From an uncultured Oscillibacter sp. (lineage in GTDB: Bacteria > Bacillota > Clostridia > Oscillospirales > Oscillospiraceae): DNA of 10,157 nucleotides. Position 1 is the first letter of the stretch, and every line of letters begins with the position of its first letter. Where the stretch lies: assembly GCA_947245315.1 (NCBI GenBank), contig CAMXNV010000069.1:1-10157 (forward strand). Reading direction: 5' to 3'. Under the pieces are notes generated by a model. It was given only the letters and a program-made list of their open reading frames with translations. It searched no databases and was not told the DNA's origin. A program made the translations under genes and the position numbers. Of this stretch, positions 1-5,516 are shown in pieces.

Positions 1-86
1 TGGAAAATCTCCAGGCGGTCCTCACGGTCTTTGTTCATGCTTATAATCGTTTTGGACGCCAGAAGGACCGTTATCGTTCCCGCCAT
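1..86 (-). CDS. Possible 5' end of a divergent gene, cut by the window edge
   Basis: An open frame runs off the left edge on the minus strand. A start at 86 (MAGTITVLLASK...) or an internal start at 38 (MNKDREDRLEIF) would both fit. The start at 86 has a purine-rich stretch (AGGGAAGAG) upstream; the start at 38 has no visible ribosome binding site. Only about 28 codons are visible, so no family can be assigned. The divergent position relative to the operon starting at 236 would suit a regulator, but that is only a guess from layout. Confidence 0.22.
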   Translation of the reverse strand, partial: MAGTITVLLASKTIISMNKDREDRLEIF

Positions 87-164
87 CCACGCTCTTCCCT
101 GCCCTTTTCTATTTTTGACTTCTTTTAACTCTCCTTTTGGACACTCCCTGGGAGAAGAAAGGGC

Positions 165-193
165 TTGACTTTGGGGGCCCTCTGAGGTGTAAT
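165..193 (+). promoter_or_regulatory. Predicted sigma-A promoter of the CMD-cupin/TlpA/Fe-S operon
   Basis: A -35 box TTGACT (165-170) and a -10 box TGTAAT (188-193) are separated by 17 nt, each 5/6 to consensus. The predicted start of transcription is near 200, leaving a leader of about 36 nt before the ATG at 236. A TAATAT at 190-195 would give a 19-nt spacer, as used by MerR-type activators, but I see no convincing dyad in the spacer. A short palindrome, ATATT-C-AATAT (201-211), lies at the predicted start and could be an operator. Confidence 0.6.
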
Positions 194-235
194 ATAAGGG
201 ATATTCAATATTGCAGAAAGCAGGAGGAAACGACC

Positions 236-970
236 ATGGTAAAGCAGACGGCGGGCCGGGATCAGCTGGGGGACTTCGCCCCCAAGTTCGCGGAGCTCAA
301 CGACGACGTGCTCTTCGGCGAGGTTTGGAGCCGGGAGGGGAAGCTGTCCCTAAAGCTGCGCTCCATCCTGACGGTCTCCGCCCTGGTGAGCAAGGGGCTC
401 ATCGACAGCTCCTTCCAGTTCCACGTGCGAAGCGCCAAAGCGAACGGCGTCACCAAAGACGAGATGGCGGAGATTCTGACCCACCTGGCCTTCTACGCCG
501 GGTGGCCCAACGCCTGGGCGGCCTTCCGGGTAGCCGTGGAGGTCTACAAGGACGACGCCGGAACCGACGGCGGCCTCTTCGGCCTGGGCACGCCCAATGA
601 GGCCTTCGCCCAATACTTTACCGGCCAATCCTACCTCAAGCCCCTGACGGACCCCCGGGAGACGATTTTCCTGGCCAACGTCACCTTTGAGCCGAGGTGC
701 CGGAATCACTGGCACATCCACCACGCCTCCAAGGGCGGCGGGCAGATCTTGCTCTGCACCAACGGCCGGGGCTGGTATCAGGCGCGTGGAGAGGAGGCTC
801 GGGAGCTGCTCCCCGGCGATGTGGTGTTTATCCCCGCCGGGGTGAAGCACTGGCACGGCGCGGCCAAGGACTCCTGGTTCAGCCATGTGGCCTTCGAGGC
901 CCCCGGCGAGGACTGCTCCACCGAGTGGTGCGAGCCCGTGGACGAGGCCCTGTACGGGGCGCTGGACTGA
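236..970 (+). CDS. Carboxymuconolactone decarboxylase-cupin fusion protein
   Basis: A 244-residue cytoplasmic protein with two domains. Residues about 15-105 match the carboxymuconolactone decarboxylase (CMD/AhpD-like) helical fold, with the signature around FQFHVRSAKANGVTKDEMAE followed by LAFYAGWPNAW. The redox CXXC of AhpD peroxidase partners is absent (SSFQFH instead), so a thiol-peroxidase role is unlikely. Residues about 145-225 form a cupin with candidate metal ligands in HWHIH (158-162) and PGDVVFIPAGVKHWHG (His205); the usual cupin Glu ligand appears to be Gln170. The start at 236 is chosen over 137 because AGGAGG lies 8 nt upstream and the extra N-terminal residues would be coded by promoter sequence. 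It heads a four-gene operon, with 12 nt to the lipoprotein gene. Substrate unknown; such fusions are commonly annotated only by domain. Confidence 0.9.
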   Translation: MVKQTAGRDQLGDFAPKFAELNDDVLFGEVWSREGKLSLKLRSILTVSALVSKGLIDSSFQFHVRSAKANGVTKDEMAEILTHLAFYAGWPNAWAAFRVAVEVYKDDAGTDGGLFGLGTPNEAFAQYFTGQSYLKPLTDPRETIFLANVTFEPRCRNHWHIHHASKGGGQILLCTNGRGWYQARGEEARELLPGDVVFIPAGVKHWHGAAKDSWFSHVAFEAPGEDCSTEWCEPVDEALYGALD

Positions 971-982
971 GGAGGGACGAAC

Positions 983-1594
983 ATGAACAAGCTGCGCAAG
1001 GTGCTTTTGAACCTCCTGGTACTGTCGCTGCTCCTGCTGTGCGGCTGCGGCGGGAAGAACAGCGAACCCCCGGCAGAAGCTATTCCCGATGCGGAAACGC
1101 CCGCACAAGAAGAGCCTACTTCTGGGGCACAGCCCTCGGAGGAGACTCCTTCGGAGGAAGCCCCGATCTTCATCACCTTTGAGGGCACCGACCTGGAGGG
1201 GAACACGGTCTCACAGGACGTCTTCGCCCAGTCCAAGCTGACCATGGTCAACGTGTGGGCCACCTTCTGCAATCCCTGCCTGCGGGAGATGCCCGGCCTG
1301 GGGGAGCTGGCGGCGGAGTACGACCCGGCGGAGTTCCAGCTCATCGGCGTGGTCAGCGACGTGCGGGAGGGGGAGGACCAGAGCCTTGTGGAGAGCCTGG
1401 TCCAGGAGACCGGGGCGGACTACCCCCATTTGCTGGCCAACGAGTCCCTTGACCAGGCGATCCTGTCCAGCGTCAGCGGCGTGCCCACCACCTTCTTCTT
1501 CGACGGGGAGGGGGCCTATTTAGGAGGCGTCGTGGGCTCGGCGGAGAAATCGGATTGGGAGGAGCTCATCCATGAACTTCTGGAGGAACAATAG
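983..1594 (+). CDS. TlpA/ResA-like thioredoxin-fold lipoprotein
   Basis: A 203-residue extracytoplasmic, membrane-anchored thiol-disulfide oxidoreductase. The N-terminus has a basic start (MNKLRK), a Leu-rich hydrophobic core and a lipobox LCGC, so cleavage and lipidation at Cys22 are expected. A linker rich in Pro, Glu and Ala (about 25-60) follows. The thioredoxin domain carries the active site WATFCNPC (Cys96, Cys99) followed by LREMP, and the cis-proline loop GVPTTFF (Pro168). Family members reduce disulfides in c-type cytochrome maturation, sporulation or envelope proteins. No cytochrome maturation gene is seen here. GGAGGG precedes the ATG, 12 nt after the CMD-cupin gene. The last 23 nt overlap the small CXXC gene. 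The neighbouring Fe-S membrane protein suggests it receives electrons from a membrane donor (inference). Confidence 0.93.
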   Translation: MNKLRKVLLNLLVLSLLLLCGCGGKNSEPPAEAIPDAETPAQEEPTSGAQPSEETPSEEAPIFITFEGTDLEGNTVSQDVFAQSKLTMVNVWATFCNPCLREMPGLGELAAEYDPAEFQLIGVVSDVREGEDQSLVESLVQETGADYPHLLANESLDQAILSSVSGVPTTFFFDGEGAYLGGVVGSAEKSDWEELIHELLEEQ

Positions 1595-1724
1595 CCGCTT
1601 CGCCTGGGCGGGGGGTCTTTTGGCCGGGGTCCTCTTTCTGGGAATCGGGGCCGCCCAGGGGCAGCTTTCCGTGATCTGGAAAAAGGCCGTCATGATCTGC
1701 CTGGAATGCATCGGATTGGGGTGA
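1572..1724 (+). CDS. Small membrane protein with C-terminal CXXC (CD1871A-like)
   Basis: A 50-residue protein starting MNFWRNNSRF and ending KKAVMICLECIGLG. It has one hydrophobic segment (about residues 11-28, AWAGGLLAGVLFLGIGAA) and a CXXC motif (Cys43-Leu-Glu-Cys46) near its end. This matches the family annotated as 'CD1871A family CXXC motif-containing protein', known as short peptides next to Fe-S and thioredoxin genes in Clostridia. The gene overlaps the lipoprotein gene by 23 nt in another frame and ends 3 nt before the NapH-like gene, implying coupled translation. The GGAGG-like AGGAGCTC at 1558-1565 inside the upstream gene could serve as its ribosome binding site. Inferred role: a membrane-bound thiol or Fe-S relay between the Fe-S protein and the lipoprotein. 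Function is not established. Confidence 0.85.
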   Translation: MNFWRNNSRFAWAGGLLAGVLFLGIGAAQGQLSVIWKKAVMICLECIGLG

Positions 1725-1727
1725 GGC

Positions 1728-2591
1728 ATGAGGAATAAGCTTCGACTGACGGTGCAGCTGCTGTTTACCATTGTGACCAACGGCTACCTGTACGGCTTCC
1801 TCAACGGGAAGATTTACCGGGGGAGCCTGAAATACGTCTGCGTCCCGGGGCTGAACTGCTATTCCTGCCCCGGGGCCGTGGCGGCGTGCCCCATCGGGGC
1901 CTTGCAGGCCCTGCTGAACCAGCGGGGCTTTCACGTGCCCTTCGCCGCCCTGGGCTTCTTCTTCGTATTTGGAAGCCTTTTGGGCCGCTTCGTCTGCGGC
2001 TGGCTGTGCCCCTTCGGGCTGGTGCAGGACCTTTTGTACAAGATCCCCCTATTCAAAAAGCGGAAGCGCCTGCCCGGCCACCGGGTTTTGAAGTACGGAA
2101 AGTACGCGGTGCTGGCGCTCCTGGTGGGCGCCGGTTCCATGTTCCTGTTCGGGGGCTTCGCCAAGGTCCCGGCCTTCTGCAAATACCTGTGTCCCTCGGG
2201 CACCCTGCTGGGGGCCCTTCCCCTGCTGGGGACCAACGAGGCGCTGCGGAGCCAGGCCGGGGGGCTGTTCCTCTGGAAGCTGGGGATTTTGCTGGCCATC
2301 GTCCTGCTGTCCGTGAAGGTGTTCCGGCCCTTCTGCCAGTACCTGTGCCCCCTGGGGGCCGTCTACGGCTGGTTCAATCGGTTCAGCCTCGTGCAGATTC
2401 ACTGGGAGAAGGGGGCGTGTACCGGCTGCGGGGCCTGTGAGCGGGCCTGTCCCGCGGCGCTCTCCCGCCGGGAGATTTCCCGTTCCCCGGAGTGCATCCG
2501 GTGCGGGAAGTGCGTGGAGGCCTGTCCGGAAAGGTGTCTGCGTTTCACGGGAAAGGCCGGGGAGAACCCGACGCAATCGCCGTCATTTTGA
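1728..2591 (+). CDS. NapH/NosR-type 4Fe-4S membrane protein
   Basis: A 287-residue polytopic membrane protein. Hydrophobic segments lie near residues 8-25, 70-90, 125-145 and 178-197. Before the second segment is a Cys-rich loop, VCVPGLNCYSCPGAVAACP (Cys38, 44, 47, 54). Three CxxxCP motifs follow: CGWLCP (90-95), CKYLCP (151-156) and CQYLCP (203-208). The C-terminal ferredoxin-like domain holds two [4Fe-4S] sites, CTGCGACERACP (231-242) and CIRCGKCVEACP (256-267). NapH and NosR relatives pass electrons across or along the membrane from quinol or ferredoxin to periplasmic acceptors. Here the likely acceptor is the thioredoxin lipoprotein encoded just upstream (inference). The start at 1728 is supported by GGGGTGAGG immediately upstream, although the spacing is short. 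It is the last gene of the operon and is followed by a hairpin. Confidence 0.9.
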   Translation: MRNKLRLTVQLLFTIVTNGYLYGFLNGKIYRGSLKYVCVPGLNCYSCPGAVAACPIGALQALLNQRGFHVPFAALGFFFVFGSLLGRFVCGWLCPFGLVQDLLYKIPLFKKRKRLPGHRVLKYGKYAVLALLVGAGSMFLFGGFAKVPAFCKYLCPSGTLLGALPLLGTNEALRSQAGGLFLWKLGILLAIVLLSVKVFRPFCQYLCPLGAVYGWFNRFSLVQIHWEKGACTGCGACERACPAALSRREISRSPECIRCGKCVEACPERCLRFTGKAGENPTQSPSF

Positions 2592-2603
2592 TCGGGCTTT
2601 CAA

Positions 2604-2639
2604 AACGCAGTATGGCGCTCAGCTCCGCCATACTGCGTT
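2604..2639 (+). terminator. Hairpin ending the first operon
   Basis: A perfect 14-bp stem, AACGCAGTATGGCG (2604-2617) with CGCCATACTGCGTT (2626-2639), and an 8-nt loop, located 12 nt after the NapH-like stop. The tail is only GATTTGTC, so the U-tract is poor. It may terminate weakly or act mainly as a 3'-end stabiliser. With AAAA before the stem it could also work on the minus strand, but no minus-strand gene points here. Confidence 0.65.
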
Positions 2640-2709
2640 GATTTGTCATAGAAACTGTGCCGCCGCCTATTGGTACAGCTTATTATTGTGGAATTCGGAG
2701 ATTTTCCCC

Positions 2710-2738
2710 TTGACAATTCCCTGGATTTCCTGTAAACT
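2710..2738 (+). promoter_or_regulatory. Predicted promoter of ylxM-ffh
   Basis: A perfect -35 box TTGACA (2710-2715), a 17-nt spacer and a -10 box TAAACT (2733-2738, 4/6). Transcription should start near 2745, about 45 nt before the chosen TTG start codon. TGTAAA overlaps the -10 region at 2731-2736 and recurs at 2748-2753 in the palindrome just downstream, so a regulator could bind here. Confidence 0.7.
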
Positions 2739-2747
2739 AAGGTGCGT

Positions 2748-2769
2748 TGTAAAGCTCCGGAGCTTTACA
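2748..2769. promoter_or_regulatory. Perfect 22-nt palindrome at the predicted ylxM transcription start
   Basis: Two 11-nt arms, TGTAAAGCTCC (2748-2758) and GGAGCTTTACA (2759-2769), meet with no spacer. The site lies just after the predicted start of transcription, between the -10 box and the ribosome binding site (GGAAGGGGGG, 2774-2783). It could be an operator for a dimeric repressor. In RNA the same sequence would make a hairpin close to the 5' end, though a loop-less palindrome favours protein binding to DNA. Confidence 0.55.
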
Positions 2770-2789
2770 CGGCGGAAGGGGGGCTTCTT

Positions 2790-3155
2790 TTGAAGAATCA
2801 GACCTATCGCATGACGATGCTCTTTGACTTCTACGGAGAGCTCCTGACCCCGCGGCAGAAGGAGTTTTTTGACCTCTATTACAATGAGGACCTCTCCCTG
2901 GCCGAGATCGCCGAGAACGCCGGTATTTCCCGCCAGGGCGTCCGGGACGTCATCGTCCGGGCCGAGGCCGCCATGCAGGAGGTGGAGGACAAGACGGGCA
3001 TCATCAAGCGCTTCCTGGCCCGCAATGCCCACCTGGACACCATTACGGAGGCCGCCGGGGAGATCGCGACTCTCAATTACCGGCAGTTTGAGGACCGCCG
3101 TCTGGCGGAGCTGGCGGAGCGGATCCGCCAGGAGGCCGCCGCGCTGAAGGAATGA
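2790..3155 (+). CDS. ylxM: YlxM-family DNA-binding protein (UPF0122), SRP operon
   Basis: A 121-residue helical protein matching YlxM, whose gene sits directly before ffh in most Firmicutes. The conserved N-terminal block LFDFYGELLTPRQKEFFDLY is clear (residues 11-30). A sigma-70 region 4-like helix-turn-helix follows (about 35-58: LSLAEIAENAGISRQGVRD). The start is taken as TTG at 2790, giving MKNQTYRM, because GGAAGGGGGG ends about 6 nt upstream; the first ATG in frame is at 2811. A GTG at 2742 would place the palindrome and ribosome binding site inside the coding region, so it is rejected. Family studies link YlxM to SRP GTPase or RNA function. It ends 4 nt before ffh, so the two are cotranscribed. 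Confidence 0.9.
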   Translation: MKNQTYRMTMLFDFYGELLTPRQKEFFDLYYNEDLSLAEIAENAGISRQGVRDVIVRAEAAMQEVEDKTGIIKRFLARNAHLDTITEAAGEIATLNYRQFEDRRLAELAERIRQEAAALKE

Positions 3156-3159
3156 GCTT

Positions 3160-4536
3160 ATGGCATTTGAAGGATTGACCGAAAAATTAAACGCCGCCTT
3201 TAAGCGCCTCCGGGGCAAGGGACGGCTGACGGAGAACGACGTCCGGGAGGCCATGCGGGAGGTCCGCCTGGCCCTGCTGGAGGCCGACGTCAGCTATAAG
3301 GTGGTCAAGGAGTTCGTGGCCGCCGTCACCGAGCGGGCCATCGGCTCCGACGTGCTGGACAGCCTCACCCCCGCCCAGCAGGTGGTGAAGATCGTCAACG
3401 AGGAGCTGACGGGCCTCATGGGGGGCGCCAACGCCCGGATCACCATGGCCAACTCGGGCCCCACCGTCGTGATGATGGTGGGCCTCCAGGGCGCGGGCAA
3501 GACCACCACCACCGCCAAGCTGGGCGGCCTGATGCGGCGGCAGTACCAGAAGCGCCCCCTGCTGGCGGCCTGTGATGTGTACCGTCCCGCCGCCATCGAG
3601 CAGCTCAAGGTCGTGGGGGGACAGATGGACCTCCCGGTCTTCGAGGAGGGCCAGGGGGACCCGGTGAAGATCGCCGGGAACGCCATCCGCCACGCCCGGG
3701 ACCACGGCAGCGACATGGTCTTCCTGGACACCGCCGGGCGGCTCCACGTGGACGAGAACCTGATGGACGAGCTGAAGCGGATGAAGGCCGCCGTCCATCC
3801 CAACGAGATTCTGCTGGTGGTGGACGCCATGACGGGCCAGGACGCGGTGAACGCCGCCTCGGCCTTTGACGAGGCCCTGGGCATCGACGGCGTCATCCTC
3901 ACCAAGCTGGACGGCGACGCCCGGGGCGGCGCGGCCCTGTCCATCCGGGCGGCCACCGGGAAGCCCATCAAGTTCGCGGGCACCGGCGAGAAGCTGGACA
4001 TGATCGAGCCCTTCCACCCGGACCGCATGGCCTCCCGCATTCTGGGCATGGGCGACATGCTGTCCTTCATCGAGAAGGCCGAGCAGGCCTATGACGAGAA
4101 ACAGGCCGCCAAGCTGGAGGAGAAGCTCCGGAAGAACCGCTTCACCCTCCAGGATTACTACGACCAGCTCCAGCAGCTGAAAAACATGGGGGACCTGAGC
4201 CAGCTTCTGGGCATGATGCCCGGGGGGCTGGGCAAGCAGCTCCAGGGGGCCAACATCGACGAGCGGCAGATGGCCCGGACGGAGGCCATCATCCTCTCCA
4301 TGACTCCCCTGGAACGGGAGAACCCCCAGGTGCTGAACGCCAGCCGGAAGAAGCGCATCGCTGCGGGCTGCGGGCTGGAGGTGGTGGACGTGAACCGCCT
4401 CTTGAAGCAGTTCGACCTGATGCAGCAGCTCACCAAGCAAATGAGCAAGGGCCGGATGCCCCAGCTGGGGGGCATGGGAGGCGGCATGAAGAACGCCCGG
4501 CTCCACGGCTTCGGGAGGAAGAAGCGCTTCCGCTGA
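3160..4536 (+). CDS. ffh: Signal recognition particle GTPase Ffh (SRP54)
   Basis: A 458-residue SRP54 homologue of full family length. It binds 4.5S RNA and signal peptides of nascent membrane and secreted proteins and delivers the ribosome to FtsY. The N-domain is residues about 1-90. The G-domain shows the P-loop GLQGAGKTTT (108-117), DVYRPAA (139-145), DTAGR (190-194) and TKLDGDARGG (248-257). The methionine-rich M-domain (about 325-435) contains MMPGG and the RNA-binding stretch LNASRKKRIAAGCG, and the C-terminus is Gly/Met/basic-rich (GGMGGGMKN, GRKKRFR). The start follows ylxM by 4 nt. No clear ribosome binding site is seen beyond AAGGAATGAG in the end of ylxM, so translational coupling is likely. 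No scRNA gene for 4.5S RNA is visible here. Confidence 0.98.
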   Translation: MAFEGLTEKLNAAFKRLRGKGRLTENDVREAMREVRLALLEADVSYKVVKEFVAAVTERAIGSDVLDSLTPAQQVVKIVNEELTGLMGGANARITMANSGPTVVMMVGLQGAGKTTTTAKLGGLMRRQYQKRPLLAACDVYRPAAIEQLKVVGGQMDLPVFEEGQGDPVKIAGNAIRHARDHGSDMVFLDTAGRLHVDENLMDELKRMKAAVHPNEILLVVDAMTGQDAVNAASAFDEALGIDGVILTKLDGDARGGAALSIRAATGKPIKFAGTGEKLDMIEPFHPDRMASRILGMGDMLSFIEKAEQAYDEKQAAKLEEKLRKNRFTLQDYYDQLQQLKNMGDLSQLLGMMPGGLGKQLQGANIDERQMARTEAIILSMTPLERENPQVLNASRKKRIAAGCGLEVVDVNRLLKQFDLMQQLTKQMSKGRMPQLGGMGGGMKNARLHGFGRKKRFR

Positions 4537-4625
4537 GAGGCGGCGGGCACTTCGAAGAACAGGATTTCAACCTAGTTAAGGTGAAATATAAAAAATAATC
4601 AAAATATTTTTGGAGGTACAACAAC

Positions 4626-4865
4626 ATGGTTAAGATCAGACTGCGCCGCATGGGCGCCAAGAAGGCCCCCTTCTATCGCGTTGTGGTGGCGGACTCCCGC
4701 TTCCCCCGGGACGGCCGCTTCATCGAGGAGATCGGTACGTACAACCCCTGCGTGTCTCCCGCCGAGATCAAGATTGACGCGGAGCGGGCCCAGGCTTGGA
4801 TCAAGTCCGGCGCTCAGCCCACCGACACCGTCCGGGCTCTGCTGAAAAAAGTGGACGTCCTCTGA
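4626..4865 (+). CDS. rpsP: 30S ribosomal protein S16
   Basis: A 79-residue S16 protein of normal length, with the start MVKIRLRRMGAKKAPFYRVV and the conserved blocks ADSRFPRDGRFIEEIGTYNP and ALLKK. S16 binds 16S rRNA and helps assemble the 30S 5' domain. TGGAGG (4611-4616) lies 9 nt before the ATG. The 89-nt gap after ffh is strikingly AT-rich from about 4575 to 4612, unlike the surrounding DNA, and holds a possible -10 TATAAA (4587-4592) without a good -35 box. The gene may therefore have an extra promoter, or just an unstructured leader that favours high translation. Confidence 0.98.
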   Translation: MVKIRLRRMGAKKAPFYRVVVADSRFPRDGRFIEEIGTYNPCVSPAEIKIDAERAQAWIKSGAQPTDTVRALLKKVDVL

Positions 4866-4880
4866 TCCGGAGGGCGGCAC

Positions 4881-5114
4881 ATGAAGGACTTGCTGCTCTA
4901 TATCGCCAGGAACCTGGTTGACAATCCCGACGCGGTCTCGGTGACGGAGAGTGTGTCGGAGGGTCAAGAGGTGACGCTGGAGCTGCGGGTTGCCCCCGAG
5001 GACATGGGAAAGGTCATTGGGAGGCAGGGCCGCATCGCCAAGGAAATCCGCACCGTAGTCCGCTCCCGCGCCCAGCGAGACGGCCTAAAGGTTTCCGTCG
5101 ATATCATGGACTGA
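4881..5114 (+). CDS. khpA: KH-domain RNA-binding protein KhpA (YlqC)
   Basis: A 77-residue single KH-domain protein of the KhpA/YlqC family. The RNA-binding loop is in GKVIGRQGR, with the GxxG at residues 47-50. KhpA usually pairs with KhpB (Jag/EloR) and affects cell elongation and small-RNA-linked regulation in Gram-positive bacteria. No khpB is in this window. GGAGGG lies about 9 nt before the ATG, and the gap after rpsP is only 15 nt, so the genes are cotranscribed. In many Firmicutes rimM, trmD and rplS follow; here the operon stops. The TGA stop overlaps the start of a palindrome (5113-5136). Confidence 0.96.
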   Translation: MKDLLLYIARNLVDNPDAVSVTESVSEGQEVTLELRVAPEDMGKVIGRQGRIAKEIRTVVRSRAQRDGLKVSVDIMD

Positions 5115-5263
5115 CACTTTCTTGAAAGAAAGTGTCCAAAGAACTTTAGCGCGCTCCGGGGGTCCGGCGGTCCACCGGGCTGGAGCGACGGCAACGAAGT
5201 ATGCGCTTTGCCGGAAGCTGATAAAGAAAGGCTGGCTTGGAGGTCTCCAGGCCAGTCTTTTTT
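5113..5263 (+). repeat. 3'-end module, left copy (palindrome, conserved core, terminator)
   Basis: The left arm of a large imperfect inverted repeat, placed directly after khpA. It starts with a palindrome, GACACTTTCTT-GA-AAGAAAGTGTC (5113-5136), that overlaps the khpA stop codon. It continues with a GC-rich core: GGGGGTCCGG at 5158-5167 and GGCTGGAGCGACGGCAAC at 5178-5195 match the right copy exactly on the other strand, at the same 10-nt spacing. The terminator at 5226-5263 closes it. No open frame of note and no tRNA are seen. This and the right copy fill the gap between khpA and the flavodiiron gene. Confidence 0.75.
5226..5263 (+). terminator. Rho-independent terminator after khpA
   Basis: A 14-bp stem, AAGGCTGGCTTGGA (5228-5241) with TCCAGGCCAGTCTT (5246-5259), contains two G-U pairs and a GGTC loop. 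It is followed by a T6 tract (5258-5263). It ends the ylxM-ffh-rpsP-khpA transcript, about 110 nt after the khpA stop. Confidence 0.9.
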
Positions 5264-5311
5264 AGTGTCATGGGAGGCTGCGCCGCTTCGACCGAGAAAA
5301 CTCCCCGCCCC

Positions 5312-5516
5312 ACAAAAATGAGGACCGGCTTGGAAAACATCCAAACCGGCCCTCTTATTAAAGCCAAACTAAGTTGCCGTCGCTCCAGCCTGGAAAACCA
5401 CCGGACCCCCAGAGCGAGCGAAAGCTCTTTTGCCTACTTTGCCACAAGTGGCTCTGAGGCTCTAGGGCTCCTGCTTCGCACTCGCTAAGAGCCTCACATC
5501 TCTCGAGAAAAGTAGG
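5312..5516 (-). repeat. 3'-end module, right copy, with an interrupted palindrome
   Basis: The minus-strand counterpart of the module after khpA. Its core (5373-5410) aligns without gaps to 5158-5195: the flanks of 18 and 10 nt are identical and the 10-nt middle differs at five positions. Outside the core, 5411-5432 also matches 5137-5157 with one indel. The outer palindrome is broken: CCTACTTT (5433-5440) and TCTCGAGAAAAGTAGG (5501-5516) would join into a perfect 24-nt palindrome if the 60 nt between them were removed. The flavodiiron reading frame ends inside this module, at 5462. Confidence 0.72.
5314..5354 (-). terminator. Rho-independent terminator of the flavodiiron gene
   Basis: Read on the minus strand, GAGGGCCGGTTTGGA and TCCAAGCCGGTCCTC form a 15-bp stem with two G-U pairs (5354-5340 with 5334-5320), followed by A and T5 (5318-5314). 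On the plus strand the same two positions become A-C mismatches, which shows the hairpin is built for the minus strand. It resembles the khpA terminator in sequence. Confidence 0.87.

Noticed and set aside
137..235. N-terminal extension of the CMD-cupin protein from a start at 137
   Set aside because: This segment contains the predicted promoter, and the ATG at 236 has an ideal AGGAGG.
3187..4506. A 439-codon open frame on the minus strand opposite ffh
   Set aside because: It is the mirror of a highly conserved gene in GC-rich DNA. Its translation is His/Gly/Leu/Val-rich and low in complexity, with no recognisable domain.
4537..4625. A leader structure or S16 autoregulatory element before rpsP
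   Set aside because: The stretch is AT-rich with no stable hairpin that I can see, so only a possible weak promoter is noted.
5113..5516. A CRISPR array or riboswitch in the repeat-rich block
   Set aside because: There are only two copies, in inverted orientation and without regular spacers. They follow genes rather than precede them, and no riboswitch core is recognised.
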